Notes under the pieces: model-generated | What the model saw: only the letters and a program-made list of their open reading frames with translations | Told to the model about the DNA's origin: nothing | The model's database searches: none | DNA from: Peteryoungia ipomoeae | Lineage (GTDB): Bacteria; Pseudomonadota; Alphaproteobacteria; Rhizobiales; Rhizobiaceae | NCBI RefSeq assembly: GCF_004912165.1 | Contig: NZ_STGV01000001.1 | Span: 930,001 to 994,000, forward strand | Direction of reading: 5' to 3' | DNA: 64,000 bases | Part shown: in pieces, positions 39,645 through 49,002 of the stretch | How the letters are laid out: each line of letters opens with the position of its first letter | Numbering within the stretch: position 1 is the stretch's first letter | Position numbers and translations under genes: made by a program

Positions 39645-39890
39645 ATGTCACGGATAATCCCGAAGCTACCCGCCCGCCCCATTCCTCACGACGACCGGCA
39701 CCTTGCCGTCTTAATGCCGCATCACGTGGCGAGCCGAAACCCCTCGCCGCTTCATTTGCAACGAATCAGCGAGATGGCAGACGCCATGCTGGCGCTGAAG
39801 CTCGCCGATTCGCCGGCTGACATCGCGCTCTCACTCCGGATTAGCCAGCCGACGCTGCGCAGGACCCCGCCCAAACGCTCACAAAATTAG
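39645..39890 (+). CDS. Possible small HTH-like protein, doubtful
   Basis: An open frame of 81 codons from the ATG at 39645. The last third, ISEMADAMLALKLADSPADI followed by ALSLRISQPTLRRTPP, has the spacing of a helix-turn-helix (Ala/Leu helix, short turn, then SQPTLRR). There is no good ribosome-binding site and the N-terminal half is Pro/Arg-rich without clear structure, so it may be a remnant or spurious. No other gene is seen between tRNA-Trp and 40037. A hairpin CTTCGAAC / GTTCGAAG lies at 39552-39580. Confidence 0.3.
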   Translation: MSRIIPKLPARPIPHDDRHLAVLMPHHVASRNPSPLHLQRISEMADAMLALKLADSPADIALSLRISQPTLRRTPPKRSQN

Positions 39891-40036
39891 GGAAACATAA
39901 AAGACACTTAGCGCTCGCGCGCTCGGCAGTCGGGCGTCTCCAAGCCTGGCAAAGAAGGTGCTGACCCGGGGCTCACTTGCCAGACGGCTGTCTTTGCCGG
40001 ATAGTTTTGCATGCCGTCCCTCCCGAAGGACCCGCC

Positions 40037-40414
40037 ATGCTCAGAATCAGCAATGCCACCCTGCCCGGCTCTGAATTCCACGACAGCGACCTCTCAGAGG
40101 CGCAGTTCAGCAATGCGGCGCTTCGGCAGGCCGTGTTCAGCAACGTCAACCTCGTGCGCGGCCTGATCACCGATTCCGACGCCGATCAGATGGCCCTGCG
40201 CAATATCGGCATGTCGGGGGCCATCCTGGAAAACGTGGCCATGGATGGGGCTAGCCTGACGCATGTCGACATGAACGGCTGCACCATCCGCTTCGCGAGC
40301 CTTGCCGATGTGTCGATTGCCGAATGCGATCTGACCGGCATGACGATCAACGGCCATCTGGTGACGGAGCTGCTGCGATTGGCAGAAGCAGCCGAGCTGC
40401 AGGCGAGCGCCTGA
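40037..40414 (+). CDS. Pentapeptide-repeat protein
   Basis: A 125-residue soluble protein built largely of pentapeptide repeats with the A(D/N)LXX-like pattern: ATLPG, SEFHD, SDLSE, AQFSN, AALRQ, AVFSN, VNLVR, then further down AILEN, ASLTH, CTIRF, ASLAD, CDLTG. Such repeats fold into a right-handed beta helix. Some family members mimic DNA and protect gyrase, but most have unknown roles and nothing here points to a target. A short C-terminal helix (VTELLRLAEAAELQ) caps it. GAAGGA precedes the ATG. It sits inside the tuf-tRNA-Trp region on the opposite strand. Confidence 0.85.
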   Translation: MLRISNATLPGSEFHDSDLSEAQFSNAALRQAVFSNVNLVRGLITDSDADQMALRNIGMSGAILENVAMDGASLTHVDMNGCTIRFASLADVSIAECDLTGMTINGHLVTELLRLAEAAELQASA

Positions 40415-40510
40415 GTACATCATAGCTATTCCTGCCTGAATGAGGCATTCGACGCGATGCCGCCCCCTCCAGGCCATATGCTCGCAATCCATCTATCATC
40501 TTAACGCAAG

Positions 40511-40536
40511 AAGCCCCGCTGTTGCCAGCGGGGCTT
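40511..40536. terminator. Terminator hairpin between the pentapeptide-repeat gene and tuf copy 2
   Basis: Ten-base-pair stem AAGCCCCGCT / AGCGGGGCTT with a six-base loop. On the plus strand it is followed by TCTCG, on the minus strand by CTTGC. It lies between convergent genes and can serve both. Confidence 0.75.
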
Positions 40537-40559
40537 TCTCGTTCCCTTGCGGGATAAAT

Positions 40560-40596
40560 ATCACTCGACGATCGGAAGCGACGATGCCGGCGCCGC
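40560..40596 (-). pseudogene. Decayed fragment of the tuf 3' end
   Basis: A 37-base stretch matching the last codons of tuf (compare 40674-40709): ATCACTCGACGATCGGAAGC here against ATTACTCGACGATCGAAGC in the gene, continuing through the same GACGATGCCGGCGCCG. There is one substitution (in the stop codon) and one inserted G. It lies 78 bases beyond the stop of tuf copy 2. It looks like a leftover from recombination or from an earlier tuf copy. Confidence 0.75.
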
Positions 40597-40640
40597 TTTT
40601 GGATCGCGCTTGCGCGCCATCCAAATATTTCAGAGCGGCG
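40591..40640 (-). other. Imperfect hairpin downstream of tuf copy 2
   Basis: CGCCGCT / AGCGGCG outer arms (40591-40597 with 40634-40640) and TTTGGAT / ATCCAAA inner arms (40598-40604 with 40619-40625). It overlaps the end of the tuf fragment. It may take part in 3' end formation of the tuf transcript. Confidence 0.45.
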
Positions 40641-40673
40641 TCGGCAGCTTTCGGCCCCGCCGTCGATCGTCGA

Positions 40674-41849
<1,176 letters not shown>

Positions 41850-41908
41850 TTGAATGCTTCCTATGAACGAAAAGAGGTTACCCCGGGCTGGCCGGTTTGG
41901 TCTGGCCG

Positions 41909-41943
41909 TTTAAGGCTTTCGCATCCAATGCGCAAGCCTTAAA
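41909..41943 (-). other. Hairpin upstream of tuf copy 2
   Basis: TTTAAGGCTT / AAGCCTTAAA (41909-41918 with 41934-41943) with an inner GCAT/ATGC pairing. It sits 30 bases after the stop of the exported-protein gene and 60 bases before tuf. It has no U-tract on the minus strand, so it may be a leader structure or weak terminator. Confidence 0.5.
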
Positions 41944-41973
41944 TCGAAAGCATCGGGGTGGGCCTAAAGGCCA

Positions 41974-42396
41974 TCATCGAGCCTGATAGGCCGGACGCAG
42001 CCTTTCGATCAGGAGATCGACCTGGCGCGCGACGATCGGATCGTCGGTGAGTTCAGCGCAAAGGATCAAAGGCATGGGACGCTCTTCGCCGGGCTTATCT
42101 CCCATGACCACCGGCACCATGGCTTCAGCCAGCGCTGCGTCGATGGTATCGGACAGGTCTTTCCAGTCTTCCGGTTGGGCCTTCGCGCGTTCTGAGAGCA
42201 TCTGCAACCACCCCTCGCCCTGCTCTTTCAAGACCGGATCCGACTGGCGGGTGAGACAGGTGGCGACCGCAATGCCCTGGACATCCCGGGTCACGTCAGC
42301 CCGAGGCTCAGCCCATGAAGGTGTCGTGCCCAGACCGGCCGCCGTTGCGACAAGGAGAACCGAACGGATTTGCGGCATGGTGAGCGACATCTTCAT
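41974..42396 (-). CDS. Exported protein of unknown function
   Basis: Not recognised. A 140-residue protein with a signal peptide (about 1-29: MKMSLTMPQIRSVLLVATAA then GLGTTPSWA). The mature part is mostly helical and acidic, with VATCLTRQSDPVLKEQGEGW and a second Cys in LILCAELTDDPIVARQVDLL, so one disulfide is possible. The ATG at 42396 has AGGAG nine bases upstream. It lies between tRNA-Gly and tuf copy 2 on the same strand. Confidence 0.7.
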   Translation of the reverse strand: MKMSLTMPQIRSVLLVATAAGLGTTPSWAEPRADVTRDVQGIAVATCLTRQSDPVLKEQGEGWLQMLSERAKAQPEDWKDLSDTIDAALAEAMVPVVMGDKPGEERPMPLILCAELTDDPIVARQVDLLIERLRPAYQAR

Positions 42397-42591
42397 GGGC
42401 CAAGCTCCTGACTGCATGACAGCTAAGCCCGCCGGCCAAGCGGGCAAACTCACTCATGGCGGGAATCTTGGTCAAAATGTGCAGGAAAGGCTTCAACGGA
42501 GCCGGAGGATGACGCGCGTCACACAGCGCCGACGCAAGGATTATGCGTGCAACCGGACTAAATCACAGAACGAATTGTTGGGGACTGCTTT

Positions 42592-42665
42592 GGAGCGGGT
42601 AACGGGAATCGAACCCGTGTATTCAGCTTGGAAGGCTGCTGCTCTACCATTGAGCTATACCCGCG
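42592..42665 (-). tRNA. tRNA-Gly (anticodon TCC)
   Basis: A 74-base cloverleaf on the minus strand beginning GCGGGTATAGCTCAATGG. The anticodon loop CTTCCAA gives TCC. The T-arm reads ACGGG TTCGATT CCCGT, and a CCA end is encoded. It is 21 bases after tRNA-Tyr, so the two are probably cotranscribed. Confidence 0.97.
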
Positions 42666-42686
42666 TTCTGCGATCCGAGGACGAAT

Positions 42687-42771
42687 GGTGGAGAGAGTTG
42701 GATTTGAACCAACGTAGGCTGAGCCAACGGATTTACAGTCCGTCCCCTTTAACCACTCGGGCATCTCTCCA
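42687..42771 (-). tRNA. tRNA-Tyr (anticodon GTA)
   Basis: An 85-base class II tRNA on the minus strand beginning GGAGAGATGCCCGAGTGG, with a long variable arm (around TGGCTCAGCCT). The anticodon loop CTGTAAA gives GTA. An encoded CCA ends the gene. It pairs with tRNA-Gly as in the tyr-gly-tufB cluster of other bacteria. Confidence 0.97.
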
Positions 42772-42975
42772 TTCTTTCGTCCGGATCGTTCGACCAAGCT
42801 TTTCAGTCTGAACCGGAGAGCGTCGCCCCTCGGTCTGCGGCGGGTATATGACGGTCCAACCGGCTCCTGTCAACACGAAGTTTGAGGAAAATTCCGAAAA
42901 ATTTCAGAGGCCCGACAGCTGCGGGATTTTTGCAGCGGGTCTATGCCGCGGGAGCGCCGGTGGCTATAACGGGAT

Positions 42976-43854
42976 ATGGCCAAAGATCCCAAAACCGATA
43001 AATCCGCCCGCGACACCCACTATGCAACACTGCGCCGCCAGGTGCGCGATGCCAAGCGTGAACGGGGAGAAATTCCAACGCCGGCACCGCAAAAGCGCCG
43101 CAAGAGCAATGCGGACTGGACGCCGCCGCCGATCGCGCCAGACCAGGTTCTGCTCTATGGACTGCACACCGTGCGAGCGGCCCTCGACAATCCCGAGCGC
43201 AAGCTGATCAAGCTTTCGGCCACCCAGAACGCCCTGGTCCGGCTCGAGATCGCATCTGTGGAAAACCTCGGCATTCCCTTCGAAACGGTGACGCCGCAGG
43301 ATCTCGACAAGATTCTCGGACCGGAAGCGATTCACCAGGGCGTGTTGCTCGAAACGCGGCCACTCCCCGTGCGCCGGCTGGAAGCGCTGAAGGAAAGCCC
43401 GCTGCTTCTGGTGCTCGACCAGGTGACAGATCCGCACAACGTAGGCGCCATCATGCGCTCGGCGGTCGCCTTCGGTGCCGGTGCTGTCATCACCACCCAG
43501 AGACACAGCCCGACCGAATCAGGCGTTCTGGCGAAATCAGCCTCCGGGGCATTGGAAATGATTCCCTATATCCAGGTTGGCAATCTCGCCGACGCTCTGG
43601 GTGAGCTGCACAATCTCGGCTTCTTCACAGTCGGCCTTGATTCGGAAGGACCCGCGCCGATGGAAGAGACCTTAAGCGGCAAGCGGATTGCGCTGGTGCT
43701 GGGCTCCGAGGGCAAGGGCCTCAGGCAGAAGACGCGCGAAACGGTATCGGCCCTTGCAAGGCTCGACATGCCGGGCGAAATCAAGTCGCTCAACGTCTCG
43801 AATGCTGCGGCCATCGCTCTTTACGCCACCCGCCAGCATCTGGCCCGGGCCTGA
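42976..43854 (+). CDS. rlmB: 23S rRNA (guanosine 2'-O) methyltransferase, RlmB/TrmH family
   Basis: A 292-residue SPOUT methyltransferase expected to 2'-O-methylate a guanosine of 23S rRNA with SAM. A basic N-terminal extension (about 1-55) precedes the L30e-like substrate-binding domain (from YGLHTVRAALDNPERKL). The knotted SPOUT domain has motif 1 DQVTDPHNVGAIMRSA, motif 2 LVLGSEGKGLR and motif 3 SLNVSNAAAIALY. It is divergent from tRNA-Tyr. Its stop shares one base with the next gene. Related TrmH-family members act on tRNA; the RlmB-type length and motif spacing favour rRNA. Confidence 0.9.
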   Translation: MAKDPKTDKSARDTHYATLRRQVRDAKRERGEIPTPAPQKRRKSNADWTPPPIAPDQVLLYGLHTVRAALDNPERKLIKLSATQNALVRLEIASVENLGIPFETVTPQDLDKILGPEAIHQGVLLETRPLPVRRLEALKESPLLLVLDQVTDPHNVGAIMRSAVAFGAGAVITTQRHSPTESGVLAKSASGALEMIPYIQVGNLADALGELHNLGFFTVGLDSEGPAPMEETLSGKRIALVLGSEGKGLRQKTRETVSALARLDMPGEIKSLNVSNAAAIALYATRQHLARA

Positions 43855-44639
43855 TGATTGTCGTCTTTTCCGACCTCGATGGAACGCTGCTCGATCACGA
43901 TAGCTATTCTTTTGAGGCGGCGAAGCCGGCCCTTGCCCTGTTGAAGAACCGCAAAATCCCTTTGGTGCTGGCGAGCAGCAAGACGGAAGCGGAGATGCGA
44001 CCGATTGCCGAGGCCATGGGGCTTCAAGGCCCCATGATCGTTGAGAATGGCGCCGGCATTGCCGACACATCGGTCAACACCCCATCAGAGCAGGGCAACC
44101 ACGTCCACGCAGCCCTCACGAAGGCAGTTCGGCAATTACCAAAACACCTCCAGGGGTGCTTTGAGGGGTTTTCCGACTGGGATCTCACCCGCGTCGTGGC
44201 AGAGACCGGCCTTTCCGCCGAGGCAGCCGCCAGAGCCAAGACGCGACGCTTTTCCGAACCCGGACGCTTTTCCGGCACGGAGGCGCAAAAAGCAGAGTTT
44301 GTTCGGCTGCTGGACGCCTCAGGCTTTTCGGCCGTTCAGGGCGGCCGGTTTTTCACCTTGATGCCGAAGACCTCCAAGGCAGCGCGTATGGCCGAGGTCG
44401 CGGCGAGCTTAGCTGCATCTTCAGGTGAGAGCGTACGCACCGTGGCGCTTGGCGATGGCATGAATGATCTCGACATGCTTCAGGCGGCCGATTGCGGCAT
44501 CATCATCGCCAATCCCTCGCACGCCCCGCTGCCCGTCACAAAACGGGAGCGCGACGGGTTCATTCTGCGCAGCACGGAGATTGGCCCTGTGGGCTGGAAC
44601 CAGATGATCCATAGCCTCGTTCAGGCGGGAGATTTCTGA
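43854..44639 (+). CDS. HAD phosphatase, glycosyl-3-phosphoglycerate phosphatase (MpgP family)
   Basis: A 261-residue cytoplasmic HAD phosphatase. The nucleophile motif SDLDGTLLD has D7 and D9, motif II is ASS (40-42), motif III Lys is near K174, and the Mg motif is GDGMND at 200-205. It fits the mannosyl-3-phosphoglycerate phosphatase branch. That branch often also removes phosphate from glucosyl-3-phosphoglycerate, which matches the glycosyltransferase gene 40 bases downstream. Its first base overlaps the rlmB stop. The likely product is mannosyl- or glucosylglycerate, an osmoprotective solute; the sugar cannot be decided from sequence. Confidence 0.82.
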   Translation: MIVVFSDLDGTLLDHDSYSFEAAKPALALLKNRKIPLVLASSKTEAEMRPIAEAMGLQGPMIVENGAGIADTSVNTPSEQGNHVHAALTKAVRQLPKHLQGCFEGFSDWDLTRVVAETGLSAEAAARAKTRRFSEPGRFSGTEAQKAEFVRLLDASGFSAVQGGRFFTLMPKTSKAARMAEVAASLAASSGESVRTVALGDGMNDLDMLQAADCGIIIANPSHAPLPVTKRERDGFILRSTEIGPVGWNQMIHSLVQAGDF

Positions 44640-44679
44640 GCCGGGAACCAACGGCTGCACTTGCTAGAAGGAATTTTGA

Positions 44680-45912
44680 ATGGCCGATTTTCATCAGAAT
44701 GGCGTCGTCGCAACCCTGCACAATCTAAGGGAACGCTCGCTGGACCGGATGGAAAAGGAACTGGCCGTCTTCTCGCAGGAAAAACCGATCACACTGATCC
44801 TGCCCTCACTCTATTCCGAGCTCGAGGCCCCGGCGCTCGATCATATTGTCCAGGAACTGTCGCAGGTGCCGTATCTGGCCGAAATTGTCATTGGCCTTGA
44901 CCAGGCCGACGAGCGGCAATTTCAGCATGCGAAACACTACTTCTCGCGCCTGCCCCAAAAGCACACGATAATCTGGCATGATGGGCCGCGGATGCGCGGC
45001 ATCGACGACAAGCTGAAGGCGGAAGACCTGTCACCGGATCAGCCGGGCAAAGGGCGCAATGTCTGGTTCTGCATGGGCTATGTCCTCGGTTCAGGCAGAC
45101 AGGGAGTCGTTGCCCTGCACGACTGCGATATCGTGACCTATTCGCGCGACATGCTGGCCCGGCTTGTCTATCCCGTTGCAAATCCGCGCTTTCCCTATGT
45201 CTTTTCCAAGGGCTATTATCCGCGCATTGCCGAGCGATCCCTCAATGGTCGCGTGACCCGGCTCCTGGTGACGCCGCTTCTTCTCAGTCTCGAAAAGGTG
45301 ATCGGCAACCATGCCTATATCGATTATCTGAAAGCCTTCCGCTACCCGCTGGCCGGCGAGTTTGCCATGCAGGGGCAGATCCTCTCGGATATTCGCATAC
45401 CCTCCGATTGGGGGCTTGAGATCGGCGTCCTGTCTGAACTCTGGCGCAACCAGTCGAGCCGCAAGGTCTGTCAGGTCGATATTGCCGATTCCTATGATCA
45501 CAAGCACCAGCCGCTTTCACCTGAGGATGCGGCAAAAGGCCTGTCACGCATGTCGATCGACATTACGAAGGCGCTCTACCGCAAGCTGGCGACCGATGGT
45601 GTGGTGTTCAGTCAGGACACATTCCGGACTTTGAAGGCGACCTATTATCGCACGGCGCTCGATCTGGTGGAGATCTACCATCACGACGCACGCATGAACG
45701 GCCTGACGACCGACCGCCACCGTGAGGAGCAGGCCGTCGAACTCTTTGCCGCCAACCTGATCGATGCCGGCAATGTCTATCTCGAAAACCCGAATGCGAC
45801 CCCCTTCATGCCAAGCTGGAGCCGCGTGCAGAGCGCCCTGCCCGATCTTCTGCGCGACATGCAGCAGGCGGTGCGGCTGGATGCCGAGGACACGCCTGCA
45901 GCCACAGGCTAG
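44680..45912 (+). CDS. Glycosyltransferase, probable glucosyl-3-phosphoglycerate synthase (GT81-like)
   Basis: A 410-residue GT-A-fold glycosyltransferase. The family features are ITLILPSLYSEL at the start of the nucleotide-binding half, the PGKGRNVW stretch (122-129) and the metal-binding DCD at 148-150 (ALHDCDIVTY). The C-terminal half is helical with GLEIGVLSELWRN. This matches glucosyl-3-phosphoglycerate synthases that use NDP-glucose and 3-phosphoglycerate. The adjacent phosphatase would finish the pathway to the compatible solute. AGAAGGAA precedes the ATG. Salt or nitrogen stress control is a guess from the family; no regulatory site is seen. Confidence 0.8.
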   Translation: MADFHQNGVVATLHNLRERSLDRMEKELAVFSQEKPITLILPSLYSELEAPALDHIVQELSQVPYLAEIVIGLDQADERQFQHAKHYFSRLPQKHTIIWHDGPRMRGIDDKLKAEDLSPDQPGKGRNVWFCMGYVLGSGRQGVVALHDCDIVTYSRDMLARLVYPVANPRFPYVFSKGYYPRIAERSLNGRVTRLLVTPLLLSLEKVIGNHAYIDYLKAFRYPLAGEFAMQGQILSDIRIPSDWGLEIGVLSELWRNQSSRKVCQVDIADSYDHKHQPLSPEDAAKGLSRMSIDITKALYRKLATDGVVFSQDTFRTLKATYYRTALDLVEIYHHDARMNGLTTDRHREEQAVELFAANLIDAGNVYLENPNATPFMPSWSRVQSALPDLLRDMQQAVRLDAEDTPAATG

Positions 45913-46011
45913 AACACCTCCGACAAACATCGTTCACCGGAAATGCCCTCGCTTCTTGCTTTTACGCACCGTCCGGACGTGAAATCCAAGCTTGATTTCA
46001 CTGGAAGTGCT

Positions 46012-46497
46012 CTAGATCGAGATCGGCCTGAACCGCCGGATTGCCAGATAGCCCAGCCAGAGAAAGCCTGCGAGCACGAGCACCTGCGCCACCAGGAAAG
46101 GGGGTTCGGAGCCCGTTGGCGCAAGGTCATTCAACGCCGGAACCTTCAGGAAAGCCTGCGCCACCAGCACAAAAACATTCAGGTAGAGCGAGGCGATCGA
46201 ACAGGCCATGAAGACATCACGCCAATGCCCGGCCAGATGGCGGGCATAGAGAGCAAAGAGCGCCAGCGCCAGCAGGACGCTGGTCAGAATGCCGACGCTT
46301 ATCGCTGGCGTGACGACAGTAAAGGGGAAGAGAAACCCGGTCACCACGGTCGCGACCGTTGCGCCGAGAAAAACTGCCGTCCAACGCGACCTGAGATCAG
46401 ATCGAAGCCAGCCGGCCAGCGCGACCACACCGGCGACAATGCCGATAAGGCTGAGCAGGACATGAAACAGGGTGAAAGGCGTCATTGCGAAGATCAT
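46012..46497 (-). CDS. Five-span membrane protein of unknown function
   Basis: Not assigned. A 161-residue protein with about five hydrophobic helices: FTLFHVLLSLIGIVAGVVAL, WTAVFLGATVATVVTGFLF, ISVGILTSVLLALALFALYA, the segment ACSIASLYLNVFVLVAQAF, and FLVAQVLVLAGFLWLGYLAI. The second helix carries PFTVV after TGFLF. The ATG at 46497 has GGAG eight bases upstream; the open frame extends to 46623 without conservation. It is the only minus-strand gene between the GT81-like gene and the MliC-type gene. Confidence 0.7.
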   Translation of the reverse strand: MIFAMTPFTLFHVLLSLIGIVAGVVALAGWLRSDLRSRWTAVFLGATVATVVTGFLFPFTVVTPAISVGILTSVLLALALFALYARHLAGHWRDVFMACSIASLYLNVFVLVAQAFLKVPALNDLAPTGSEPPFLVAQVLVLAGFLWLGYLAIRRFRPISI

Positions 46498-46729
46498 GAT
46501 GAAACTCCGTCCAGGATTGCCGCCTCCACAGTAAGCGCCGATCCGCAACACTTGTAAATTGTCATTTTTTGCAATGCACGCGCCGGAAAATCTGGACGGC
46601 TGGGAGAGGTCCGCCCTGCCCAAGCCTCGCCGCTTTTCTCGGTATGGTTAACCAGTGGTCAACATCTTCCCCGTTAGCCTTGGAACATTCGCGCCACATG
46701 GCCATTTCCACGAGATCTGGAGGACACTC

Positions 46730-46924
46730 ATGTTTGCACTCATCAACACGCTTCGCGAGCCGACAATCGAAACGCCGGATACCGGGACTTTTGCCGATGG
46801 CGCATTTTCCGCAACAACGCTCGAGCTTCATGGCCAGCGCCGGAAGGATCGCCGCTTCACCGACCACACGCGTGACTACGGCGCGGACCGCAAGGTGCAG
46901 ACCGGCGCGATCGGCTACGTCTGA
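46730..46924 (+). CDS. 64-residue basic protein of unknown function
   Basis: Not recognised. It begins MFALINTLREPTIETPDTGT and ends with the basic TLELHGQRRKDRRFTDHTRD region. There is no membrane segment and no Cys. A strong GGAGG lies nine bases before the ATG, which supports a real gene. The final GAIGYV is preceded by DRKVQ. It overlaps nothing and lies between two minus-strand genes. Confidence 0.6.
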   Translation: MFALINTLREPTIETPDTGTFADGAFSATTLELHGQRRKDRRFTDHTRDYGADRKVQTGAIGYV

Positions 46925-46952
46925 TCAAGACCGGTGGCACTGGTCCCGGTGG

Positions 46953-47255
46953 TCAGCTCTTGCGGTGGCAGGAAACCGGTACCCTGCGGCCAACAGCGAA
47001 CTGCATCTCATCACCCTTGCCCCGCATTTCATGGCGGCCGTTCGAGTACCAGAATCCCGATCCGGACGGCCGCTGCGGCAGCGTGACTGCTTCGCCCTGA
47101 GGCAGAACGACGACCGCCTCTTTGCTGTCGAAGCGAACCCGCAGATTGTTGCCGTCATCGCAACCGTAGAGTACCTCGCCATCAGCCTCATCGGCCACGG
47201 CCGTCATCGGCGCCAGAGCGATGGATAGGACTGCGATCAGCCTGAATTTCTGCAT
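46953..47255 (-). CDS. MliC-family periplasmic lysozyme inhibitor
   Basis: A 100-residue exported protein. A signal peptide spans about 1-21 (MQKFRLIAVLSIALAPMTAV). The mature domain has the MliC pattern: YGCDDGNNLRVRFDSKEAVV, then PSGSGFWYSNGRHEMRGKG, whose SGSG-YSNG loop inserts into the lysozyme active site, and a final FAVGRRVPVSC. The two Cys can form the conserved disulfide. No lipobox is seen, so it should be soluble rather than lipid-anchored. The ATG at 47255 follows GGGGAGGGG. Likely role: protection from c-type lysozyme; alternative roles exist in the family. Confidence 0.85.
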   Translation of the reverse strand: MQKFRLIAVLSIALAPMTAVADEADGEVLYGCDDGNNLRVRFDSKEAVVVLPQGEAVTLPQRPSGSGFWYSNGRHEMRGKGDEMQFAVGRRVPVSCHRKS

Positions 47256-47355
47256 TGGCCCCTCCCCGTATACCTTGAAAGATGACAGAGGATGCCGGCA
47301 CACGCCATCTGCGGATGGCGGTGATGCTGTTTGCGATATCGGCAGAAATTAGGAA

Positions 47356-47431
<76 letters not shown>

Positions 47432-47625
47432 AGTGCGGCGTCTTTAGGCAAAAATTGGCAGTTGGTAAAGCGGAAAATCGGAAATCGGTTAGCGCAGATG
47501 GTAAATCTTTGTGGGTTGGAGAGATTGCTCGCATAGTTCGACCGGCGAACCGTTTTGACGGCTAACGGCTTGTCGCTGCTGTACTTTGTCATGTACGACT
47601 GACGCAACTGTCATCAGGGCTCGCC

Positions 47626-48399
47626 ATGTCTCGCACGTTCCGGTCGCTGTCTTTCGTTGCGTCAAACACCGTTGAGGCCCAGGCCTCGCGCGATGCCCTG
47701 ATTCGCATTTATGGCAATACGGAGCCGACGAGCGCGGATGTGATCGTCGCCCTGGGCGGCGATGGCTTCATGTTGCAGACGCTGCATGACACGATGAACA
47801 GCGGAAAGCTGATCTATGGCATGAACCGCGGTTCGGTCGGCTTTCTGATGAACGACTTTTCCGTCGAAGGTTTGCCGCAGCGGATCGAGGCCGCTGTCGA
47901 AAACGAGTTCCATCCCTTGCGCATGACGACGCAAAATGCCGATGGCTCCACCTCCTTTGCGCTGGCCATCAACGAAGTCTCTGTGTTCCGGCAATCCTAC
48001 CAGGCCTCGAAGCTGCGCGTCATCGTCGATGGCCGCGTGCGCCTTGAGGAATTGATCTGCGACGGGTTGATGGTGGCAACGCCAGTCGGCTCGACGGCCT
48101 ATAATCTTTCGGCCCACGGCCCGATCCTGCCGCTTGAAGCACCGCTCCTGGCATTGACCCCTGTCAGCGCCTTTCGACCGCGCCGCTGGCGTGGCGCGCT
48201 TCTGCCGGATAAGGTGACCGTGGTGGTCGAGGTGCTGGAATCCGACAAGCGACCGGTCAACGCGGTGGCCGACCACAACGAGGTCAAATCCGTTCTCCGC
48301 GTGGAAATCGCGCAATCGGAGGATACCACCGCACGCATTCTTTCAGACCCCGGTCGGTCCTGGTCCGACCGGATCATTGCCGAACAATTTTCCGATTGA
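47626..48399 (+). CDS. nadK: NAD kinase
   Basis: A 257-residue cytoplasmic enzyme that phosphorylates NAD to NADP with ATP. The GGDG motif is at 44-47 (VALGGDGFML), NEVS at 116-119 and the adenine-binding TPVGSTAYN at 152-160. The N-terminal half is shorter than in enterobacterial NadK, in line with the alphaproteobacterial form. It is followed after ten bases by the start of a small exported-protein gene, likely in the same transcript. Confidence 0.95.
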   Translation: MSRTFRSLSFVASNTVEAQASRDALIRIYGNTEPTSADVIVALGGDGFMLQTLHDTMNSGKLIYGMNRGSVGFLMNDFSVEGLPQRIEAAVENEFHPLRMTTQNADGSTSFALAINEVSVFRQSYQASKLRVIVDGRVRLEELICDGLMVATPVGSTAYNLSAHGPILPLEAPLLALTPVSAFRPRRWRGALLPDKVTVVVEVLESDKRPVNAVADHNEVKSVLRVEIAQSEDTTARILSDPGRSWSDRIIAEQFSD

Positions 48400-48409
48400 G
48401 GCCTCGACC

Positions 48410-48880
48410 ATGCGCCCGTTGCTGATCTCCGCCCTGCTGCTCTTTGCCCCCTTGCCCCTGCTGGCAGACGAGATTGGCCAGGTGCCGGCAAGCGCCACCT
48501 TCGTGATCAGCGGCGGCTTCTGGGATGCGGGCGCTGACGGGCTGCCGCTTCCGGGCTCCGACGCCAAGATGTCGGGCAAAGGCTACTACAAGCTCATCTC
48601 CATCCGGCAGGCGGATCGAAGCTCGAAGGTCTTTCTGCAGACGGTGAGATCGGGCGACGCTGGCCCGGAGATTATCCAGAGCGTGGAACTGGAAGAGTTT
48701 ACCGCCATCAAGCCCTATGTGACCGGCATTCAGCCGGAGGGCATGGACGGCGTTCGCGCCACACCCGGCTTTTTCGCCACCGTCTATCTGAAGACGGACC
48801 CCGCAAGCGAGCGCGCCGAAGAATGGAGCGTGCTGATTGATGATCTCGGCGACATCAGGGTGGAGCGGGCGAGCAATTGA
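48410..48880 (+). CDS. Exported protein of unknown function downstream of nadK
   Basis: Not recognised. A 156-residue protein with a signal peptide (MRPLLISALLLFAPLPLLAD). The mature part is beta-rich: ATFVISGGFWDAGADGLPLP, KGYYKLISIRQADRSSKVFL and GFFATVYLKTDPASERAEEW. There are no cysteines in the mature chain. The ATG at 48410 is favoured because it gives the signal peptide directly; an upstream in-frame ATG overlaps nadK. Its position after nadK suggests cotranscription, not a shared function. Confidence 0.72.
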   Translation: MRPLLISALLLFAPLPLLADEIGQVPASATFVISGGFWDAGADGLPLPGSDAKMSGKGYYKLISIRQADRSSKVFLQTVRSGDAGPEIIQSVELEEFTAIKPYVTGIQPEGMDGVRATPGFFATVYLKTDPASERAEEWSVLIDDLGDIRVERASN

Positions 48881-49002
48881 CCCCACCTCCATCACGCGGC
48901 CGCAACCGTAACCCGAGCCGAGCGTGATGGTTACGATGCTGGCCGTTGGACGCCGGCTCGCCCCTTCTTCCCGCACTCGATTGATGACTGCGACAGAGCA
49001 TC

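Noticed and set aside
42047..42811. Plus-strand open frame crossing tRNA-Gly and tRNA-Tyr
   Set aside because: It runs through two intact tRNA genes and opposite an exported-protein gene with a good start; clearly spurious.
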